Below are positions 58,097 through 64,000 of a stretch of DNA of 64,000 nt, piece by piece. Within the stretch, counting starts at the first letter, position 1. The number at the start of each line of letters is the position of its first letter. This DNA is from Acidobacteriota bacterium (GTDB taxonomy: Bacteria; Acidobacteriota; Terriglobia; Terriglobales; Acidobacteriaceae), in NCBI GenBank assembly GCA_028872955.1, contig JAGWNX010000003.1, forward strand, positions 1-64,000, given 5' to 3'. The position numbers were made by a program, and so were the translations under genes. The notes under the pieces were generated by a model that saw nothing but the letters and a program-made list of their open reading frames with translations, did no database searches and was not told where the DNA came from.

Positions 58097-58486
58097 AAAG
58101 GTCCTCCATTCTCGTGTCGGATGGGCCAGCCGTGGCCGGACCGTTCCGCGTTGAACCTGAGGGAGCCAGACACTGCTGCCTTGTCCTGAGAAGGAGCGGG
58201 CACCGACACCTGGGCGTCGAGGCTGCTCTCGCAGAGAGCTGCATTTCTGGCTGTTCAGGTACGAAACGCATGATAGCCAAGTGTTTGATAAATAGGCGTA
58301 TATAACGAATTTTGATGCTTGGCATTAGGGTGCTGCAGGGCGGTGTCAGGCACCTGTCGCAGCCGGATTCGGCATTTGTCCGGCTTTCGTTGGCATTTCT
58401 CCATCTCTGTGTCGTCGCCCCCGGCTGGACCGGTATGACGCTTTTGGGGAGTAGAGCAAGCCGGGCGCGATTGCTAGACTCCGCGT

Positions 58487-58729
58487 ATGTTGTGTCCGAC
58501 CGGAAAGCAGTTGAAGCGTTCCCTGGATGGAGCCGCCGCAGAGCTGGCGAAGGCGAAGCAGGACCTTGCCAACCCGGAGCTGTCGTCGCTGGTGCGCGAA
58601 CGCGTCCTGCTCAAGGCGCAGGAGAGCCACCGCAGCTCCAGCCGCACCTTTCTGGACCACAAGGCCTCCTGCTCTACCTGCCGCACCCGCGACAGCGTGA
58701 TCCGTCCTCGGTACCCACTCCCGAACTAG
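58487..58729 (+). CDS. Small hypothetical protein
   Basis: 80-aa ORF MLCPTGKQLKRSLDGAAAELAKAKQDLANPELSSLVRERVLLKAQESHRSSSRTFLDHKASCSTCRTRDSVIRPRYPLPN; coding potential uncertain. Confidence 0.4.
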   Translation: MLCPTGKQLKRSLDGAAAELAKAKQDLANPELSSLVRERVLLKAQESHRSSSRTFLDHKASCSTCRTRDSVIRPRYPLPN

Positions 58730-59087
58730 CGGTCAGTCCGCAGGGTCGTCTCCGCCAAGCCGACCGTGCCTCTGAGCTGCGCGGCGCTACGCCCTGGGGT
58801 CCCGGGTGCCAACGTCAGATACTCGCAAACTTACAGTCCGCGGCCGTGGCCTGCGCCGGGCTCGCATTGCTGCAGCGCAAAGCCGCATCTGGTGGGCCGC
58901 GACGGGTAGGCAGGCAGCGCCACGCACATGATTGGACGGACCAACAGCGGGCCACGATGCTGGTTGCATTCCGCTCCGAAATATAGGGTTGACGTTCTCC
59001 TTCGCTCGCTGCTAGGGTTTCGTTCGCAGTTCAAACAATACAAACAAAATTCTGCTGTGCATGTTGTTTTGGTTCAGGAGGAAGGCC

Positions 59088-62000
59088 ATGAAGGAACGCA
59101 GAACTCTTGCTGTTGTCTCTCTCGTGTTGATGCTGTTGCTGGTAGCGCCAGTGCAGCTGCTGGCACAGGCGGTGAGCGCCACCCTGCTGGGTACCGTGCA
59201 GGACAGCACGGGGGCCGCAGTGCCCAATGCGAAGATCACCGCAATCGAGACCGCCACCAGCACCCGTCACGATACGGTGACCAATGAGAGCGGGAACTAC
59301 TCGCTGCCTGACCTGCCGCCGGGCACCTACAGCATTACGGTGGAGGCGACAGGCTTCAAGAAGCAGACGCAGCAGAACGTCGATCTGCTGGTGAACACCT
59401 CCACCCGTGTAGACCTGGGACTGGTCCCCGGCAGCGTGAACGAGACGGTGCTGGTAACCACCGCGCCGCCGCTGCTGCAGACAGATCGCGCCGACATCAG
59501 CACCAAGCTGGAGCAGGGACAGATCGCTGCGCTGCCCTTGAGCGGCACACGCAACTTCCAGTCGCTGCTGAACCTGGTGCCCGGTACGACCCCTGCAACC
59601 TTCCCTCACTCGCAGTTCTTCAACGCGCAGTCGGCGCTGGCCACGCAGGCAAACGGCATCTCGCGTCTGGGCAATCTCTACCAGATCGAGGGTATTGACG
59701 ACGACGAGCGCACGGGTCTGCTGCAGATCATCATTCCGCCGGCCGAGGCGATTCAGTCGGTAGACATCTCGACGAACAACTTTGAGGCGGAGCTTGGCCG
59801 CGCCACGGGCGCAGTCACCAACGTCATTCTGAAGTCTGGTACCAACGCCTTCCACGGCTCAGCCTTCGAGTACATCCAGAACAGCGCCGCCAACGCTCGC
59901 TCGTACTTCAGCGGACCGCTGGGGCACCTCTCCTACAACTACTTCGGCGGCAGCCTGGGTGGTCCCATCCTGAAGAACAAGCTCTTCTTCTTTGCGGATT
60001 ACCTCGGCACGACCGACCACGAGAAGCTCTCCAGCACTTTCACCATTCCGGATGCCCGCTACTACGCCAACAATGGCAGCGGCTATATCGACCTGAGCGC
60101 AGCGCTTGGTGCAACCAACTCTTCGGGCTTCAAGACGGGCCAGATCTTTGACCCCTCGACCGGCAATGGTACTGCCAGCTCGCCTCGCACACCGTTTGCG
60201 AATAACCTGATTCCGATCAACCGCGTGAATCCGGTCTCGCTTGCGATCCTGCAGGGCATCAACGCCGCGGCGGCGCAGTATGGCACGCTGAACAGCAACA
60301 CGCCGTTGAGCAACCCCTCCAACAACTACACCACCCGGCTGCCGTTTACCAAGGGCACCAACAGCGTGGATGGCAAGATCGACTACACCATCGACGAAAA
60401 GGACCACCTGAGCGGGCGCTATAGTCTGCAGAAGGTGAATACCTTCCAGGCTGCCGCGTTCGGCCCGGCGCTGGGCGGCCCGGCCGGCGGCGGCTTTGAG
60501 GGGACGGGAAATCAGACCTCCTACAGCACCGGCCTGAACTACGAGCGGGTCTTCTCGCCCACGCTCTTCAGCGAGTTGCGCTTCGGCGTGGCGCATCTGA
60601 AGAACGTGGCGCAGCCAAACGACTACGGCACCAACGACGCCACGAACCTGGGCATTCCGGGAGTCAATATTGCCGGGCAGCCGTTTACTACAGGTCAGGT
60701 CGGCATCTCCATCTCTGGCTTTACCGGGAATCTGGTGGGCTACTCTGCGTCGATGCCCTGGATTCGTGCCGAGTCCAACATCGACGTGGTGAATAACTGG
60801 ACCAAGGTTGTGCGCAACCACACGCTCAAGTTTGGTGCGGACGTGCGGCGCGTGCGTGACGACCTGTTGCAGGACCAGACCTTCAGCCCGCGCGGCGTCT
60901 TCAACTTCCAGGACGTGCAGACCTCGCAGGCTGGCGCGGCCACCAACATCGCAAACGACATCGCCAGCTTCCTGCTGGACCAGCCCTACCAGGTAGGACG
61001 CGACCTGAACACCTTCTTCCCGGCCTATCGCCAGTGGTGGATCTTTGCCTATGCCGCGGACAAGTGGCAGGCGACGCCTAAGCTGACGGTCGACCTCGGC
61101 CTGCGCTGGGAGTTCTACCCACCGGCCACGCCGAAGATCGCTGGCGGCTTCTCGAACTACGACCCAGTCAACAACCAGTTGGTGATTGCGGGCGTAGGCG
61201 GTAACCCGTCGAACCTGGGGATGAAGACGCAGTACCGCTACTTTGCGCCACGCACGGGCTTCTCCTACCGCGTGACGGACTCGACGGTCATCCGCGGCGG
61301 CTTTGGCATCAGCTACACGCCGTACCCTGACAACAACTACGCCTTCAACTACCCGGTGCGCGCCAACAACAGCTATGGCCCTGCAGGCAGCTCCGCCTTC
61401 ACGCCCGCGGTCCTGGCCGATGGCGTCACCACAGCGACCTTCCAGGCTGGCTTCCCCGCGCCTGTGCCGGTTGCCATTCCATCCAACGGCATCATTCCCA
61501 CTACGACACCGCAGCTGGTGACGCAGTCTTACTTTGTGGTGCCGACCAACTTCAAGAATCCCTACGTCGAGTCCTGGAACGCGGCCTTGCAGCAGGCCCT
61601 GCCGGGCAACATGTCGCTGCAGGTGGCCTATGTCGCTAACCACGGCGTAGACCTCGGCTCCGGTCAGAACATCAACCTGCCCAGCACCTACGGGGGCGGC
61701 GCGGCCTCGGATCCGGAGTACAACTGCGTCGGCTGTGCCTCCAATGTGCATCGCACGGCGGCCACCAACGTCATCTTCCTGCCGTTCTCGTCGAACTACC
61801 AGTCGCTGCAGGTACAGCTCAACCGTCGCATGACGAATGGCCTGGCCTTTGGCACCTCCTTCACCTGGGGCAAGGCCCTCGGATACATCAGTGGCGACGA
61901 TGGCGGGCTTATCTTCTTCATCAATCAGCGGCGCAACTATGCTCCGTTGGACTTTGACCGGACGATTAACTACGAGCAGAGTGTGACCTATGAGCTGCCC

Positions 62001-62558
62001 TTTGGCCGTGGTCACAGCCATCTCAACTCCGGCGTCGGCGCGCAGGTGCTGGGCGGCTGGAAGCTCTCGGCGATCGTCTCTGCTGTGACAGGCACTCCCT
62101 TCACGGTCTTTGCCAGCGGTGGCACGCTGAACACGCCGGGCACGTCGCAGACGGCGACGCTGAGCGGACCGTATCGGGTCACGCATGGTGTCGGCACCAG
62201 CACGCACTGGTTCGATCCCACTTCGTTCACGCAGCCTGCAGGTTGCCCAACCACCGGTTGCACGGCGCAGAATGTGGTGCTGGGCAATACGGGGCGCAAC
62301 CAGTTCCGCGGACCTGGCTACATCTCAGATAATCTCTCGCTGTTCAAGAGCTTTACTCTGTACCGCGAGGCTGCAGTGGAGACCCGCTTTGATGCGTTCC
62401 AGATGAGCAACACGCCACAGTTTGCCAATCCAAACTCGGGCAGCATCTCGGCATCAAACTTTGGTCAGGTCACTGGCACGCTGGGCAGCGGCCAGGGCAG
62501 TGTAAACGGCATTGGTGGTGGACGAGCCCTGCAGGCTTCGGTTCGCTTCTCCTTCTAA
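59088..62558 (+). CDS. TonB-dependent receptor, Oar-like, with carboxypeptidase-regulatory-like domain
   Basis: QAVSATLLGTVQDSTGAAVPNAKITAIETATSTRHDTVTNESGNYSLPDLPPGTYSITVEATGFKKQTQQNVDLLVNTSTRVDLGL; GRATGAVTNVILKSGTNAFHGSAFEYIQN. Confidence 0.93.
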   Translation: MKERRTLAVVSLVLMLLLVAPVQLLAQAVSATLLGTVQDSTGAAVPNAKITAIETATSTRHDTVTNESGNYSLPDLPPGTYSITVEATGFKKQTQQNVDLLVNTSTRVDLGLVPGSVNETVLVTTAPPLLQTDRADISTKLEQGQIAALPLSGTRNFQSLLNLVPGTTPATFPHSQFFNAQSALATQANGISRLGNLYQIEGIDDDERTGLLQIIIPPAEAIQSVDISTNNFEAELGRATGAVTNVILKSGTNAFHGSAFEYIQNSAANARSYFSGPLGHLSYNYFGGSLGGPILKNKLFFFADYLGTTDHEKLSSTFTIPDARYYANNGSGYIDLSAALGATNSSGFKTGQIFDPSTGNGTASSPRTPFANNLIPINRVNPVSLAILQGINAAAAQYGTLNSNTPLSNPSNNYTTRLPFTKGTNSVDGKIDYTIDEKDHLSGRYSLQKVNTFQAAAFGPALGGPAGGGFEGTGNQTSYSTGLNYERVFSPTLFSELRFGVAHLKNVAQPNDYGTNDATNLGIPGVNIAGQPFTTGQVGISISGFTGNLVGYSASMPWIRAESNIDVVNNWTKVVRNHTLKFGADVRRVRDDLLQDQTFSPRGVFNFQDVQTSQAGAATNIANDIASFLLDQPYQVGRDLNTFFPAYRQWWIFAYAADKWQATPKLTVDLGLRWEFYPPATPKIAGGFSNYDPVNNQLVIAGVGGNPSNLGMKTQYRYFAPRTGFSYRVTDSTVIRGGFGISYTPYPDNNYAFNYPVRANNSYGPAGSSAFTPAVLADGVTTATFQAGFPAPVPVAIPSNGIIPTTTPQLVTQSYFVVPTNFKNPYVESWNAALQQALPGNMSLQVAYVANHGVDLGSGQNINLPSTYGGGAASDPEYNCVGCASNVHRTAATNVIFLPFSSNYQSLQVQLNRRMTNGLAFGTSFTWGKALGYISGDDGGLIFFINQRRNYAPLDFDRTINYEQSVTYELPFGRGHSHLNSGVGAQVLGGWKLSAIVSAVTGTPFTVFASGGTLNTPGTSQTATLSGPYRVTHGVGTSTHWFDPTSFTQPAGCPTTGCTAQNVVLGNTGRNQFRGPGYISDNLSLFKSFTLYREAAVETRFDAFQMSNTPQFANPNSGSISASNFGQVTGTLGSGQGSVNGIGGGRALQASVRFSF

Positions 62559-62584
62559 CCCATAACCGCAACCCTGGCGGAGTA

Positions 62585-62620
62585 CGAACCGGCTGCGAGC
62601 GCCAACTTGCAGCCGGTTCG
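62585..62620 (+). terminator. Perfect 12-bp stem-loop after TonB receptor
   Basis: CGAACCGGCTGC-gagcgccaactt-GCAGCCGGTTCG; no U-tract, so possibly an mRNA-stabilising or factor-dependent element. Confidence 0.55.
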
Positions 62621-62687
62621 CCTAAGCCGCACACAATTTGACCCAGGCACAACGAAATTCAGAGTCAACCCAAGTGAGGAGCAGACC

Positions 62688-63653
62688 ATGCAGCTGACAC
62701 GTCGTGCATTTGGACAAGGAGCGCTGGCCGCCGCATGGATGCTCGCTTCGCGCCGAGCCTGGAGTCTCTCCTCAAAATTCTTCCGTGTCGGCGTTATCTC
62801 CGACGAGATCTCGCAGGACTTTGACCACGCCTGCTTTATTGCCGCACGCGAGTTTGGCCTGCAGTGGGTGGAGCTGCGCGGTCTTTGGTCGAAGAGCGTG
62901 CTCGACCTGACGGAGCAGGAGCACGCCGAGGCGCAGCGCGTGCTGTCGCGCTATGGCCTGCAGGTTACGGATATCGCCAGTCCGCTGTTCAAGGTGGATT
63001 GGCCCTACGCGCCGCCGACCCAGCATGCTAAGCCCGGCCCGCGCCCCGCGGCGGAGGCCGTCTTTGCCGGGCAGCAGCAGGTGCTGGAGAAGAGCATCGC
63101 TGCCGCCAAGCGGTTTGGCACCGATAAGGTGCGCTGCTTTGACTTCTGGCGCATCGAGGATCAGGCGCCGCACCGCAAGGCGATTGACGCCAAGCTGGCA
63201 GAGGCCGCCGCGACCTGTGGCCGGTCAGGTGTGCTGCTGGTGCTTGAGAACGAGTTCGAATGCAACACCGCGACCGGACGCGAGGCGGCGGCAACCCTGG
63301 CAGCTACGCCCTCGCCCCACCTGGCGCTGAACTGGGACCCAGCCAACGCTGTGATGCTGGGTGAGATGGATGCCTTTCCTGGGGCCTGGCAGCTGCTGCC
63401 AAAGCATCGCATCCACCACTGCCATGTGAAGAATGCGGTGGTGGGGCCCAACGGCAAGGTTGCCTGGGCTCCTGTAGGCCAGGGCGTGCTGGACTGGACC
63501 GCACAGTTCCGCGCACTGGCGCGGGTTGGCTACCGCGGTGCCGTCAGCCTGGAGACGCACTGGCACGGCGGCGGGACACCCGAGGAGAGCAGCCGTCAGA
63601 GCTGGGCCGGCATGAAGCAGACCCTGGTGGACTCTGGCTGCGCAACGGCATAG
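62688..63653 (+). CDS. Sugar phosphate isomerase/epimerase (xylose isomerase-like TIM barrel), Tat signal
   Basis: TRRAFGQGALAAAWMLASRRAWS; VISDEISQDFDHACFIAAREFGLQWVELRGLW; LENEFECNTATGREAAATL; LNWDPANAVMLGE; YRGAVSLETHW. Confidence 0.88.
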   Translation: MQLTRRAFGQGALAAAWMLASRRAWSLSSKFFRVGVISDEISQDFDHACFIAAREFGLQWVELRGLWSKSVLDLTEQEHAEAQRVLSRYGLQVTDIASPLFKVDWPYAPPTQHAKPGPRPAAEAVFAGQQQVLEKSIAAAKRFGTDKVRCFDFWRIEDQAPHRKAIDAKLAEAAATCGRSGVLLVLENEFECNTATGREAAATLAATPSPHLALNWDPANAVMLGEMDAFPGAWQLLPKHRIHHCHVKNAVVGPNGKVAWAPVGQGVLDWTAQFRALARVGYRGAVSLETHWHGGGTPEESSRQSWAGMKQTLVDSGCATA

Positions 63654-63773
63654 CGCTGCGTCTGAATTTGCGGGATAGCGCCGTGTTCCGTTACTTTGAA
63701 GACTCCCCGCACCCGGCCATGCTCGGCAGTTGCTGAGGCAAGAGAACCGCAGGAGAGTCCACCAACCTAACGT

Positions 63774-64000
63774 ATGAATCGCATTCTGAGTGGAACGCAA
63801 TCCGCATCGAACAAGACTCCCCGGCGGATCAATCGCAATCTGCTGTTCAATCTCATCCGGACCAAGCAGCCGATCTCGCGCGCCGACCTGGCGCGCCTCA
63901 GCGGTCTGCAGCGCAGCACCGTCTCACTCATCGTGGAAGAACTTATCGCGGAGCGCTGGATCTTCGAAGGCGCCTCCGGACACCTGCCCCGCGGCCGACG
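63774..64000 (+). CDS. ROK-family (NagC/XylR) transcriptional regulator, truncated by window end
   Basis: Open frame to the window edge (absent from the ORF track because it has no stop): NRNLLFNLIRTKQPISRADLARLSGLQRSTVSLIVEELIAERWIFEGASG. Confidence 0.82.
   Translation, partial: MNRILSGTQSASNKTPRRINRNLLFNLIRTKQPISRADLARLSGLQRSTVSLIVEELIAERWIFEGASGHLPRGR

Noticed and set aside
59859-62207. 782-aa minus-strand ORF
   Set aside because: Antisense to the TonB receptor; Val/Arg/Gly-rich translation typical of high-GC shadow frames.

Overview
This is a GC-rich bacterial chromosome segment. Gene content and order (prs-ctc-pth-rpsF-rpsR-rplI, two Oar-like TonB-dependent receptors, winged-helix/TM regulators) suggest Acidobacteriota, but that is an inference. 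Blocks, left to right: (1) ECF sigma factor, secreted proteins, ispE, tRNA-Gln(TTG) and the prs/ribosomal-protein cluster. (2) MacB/FtsX-type permease, a D-xylose-dehydrogenase-like SDR, and Fur/PerR-katG. (3) A large hemicellulose/sugar-acid locus with GH67, GH3, FadR/GntR regulator, GH39, MFS, RhmD-like dehydratase, AraD1-like protein, beta-hydroxyacid dehydrogenase, winged-helix/TM regulator, TonB receptor, GH105, GH31 and GH3. (4) A minus-strand catabolic block that pairs 4-oxalomesaconate-pathway proteins (LigI-like, GalD, GalB, GalC) with a VOC extradiol dioxygenase, followed by Fe-ADH, HpcH/HpaI aldolase, an SSS symporter and a DUF1537-kinase/PdxA fusion, bracketed by TetR and IclR regulators. 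(5) A divergent Amt-family protein, Ser/Thr kinase, PP2C phosphatase, APC permease, a second TonB receptor, a TIM-barrel isomerase and a truncated ROK regulator. I saw no CRISPR array, prophage or transposase. The most interesting items are the kinase-PdxA fusion, the aromatic cluster with a VOC dioxygenase and no visible LigAB-type enzyme, the apparent loss of the first pore histidine in the Amt homolog, a C-terminal pseudogene scrap of a winged-helix regulator, and several inverted-repeat operator candidates.
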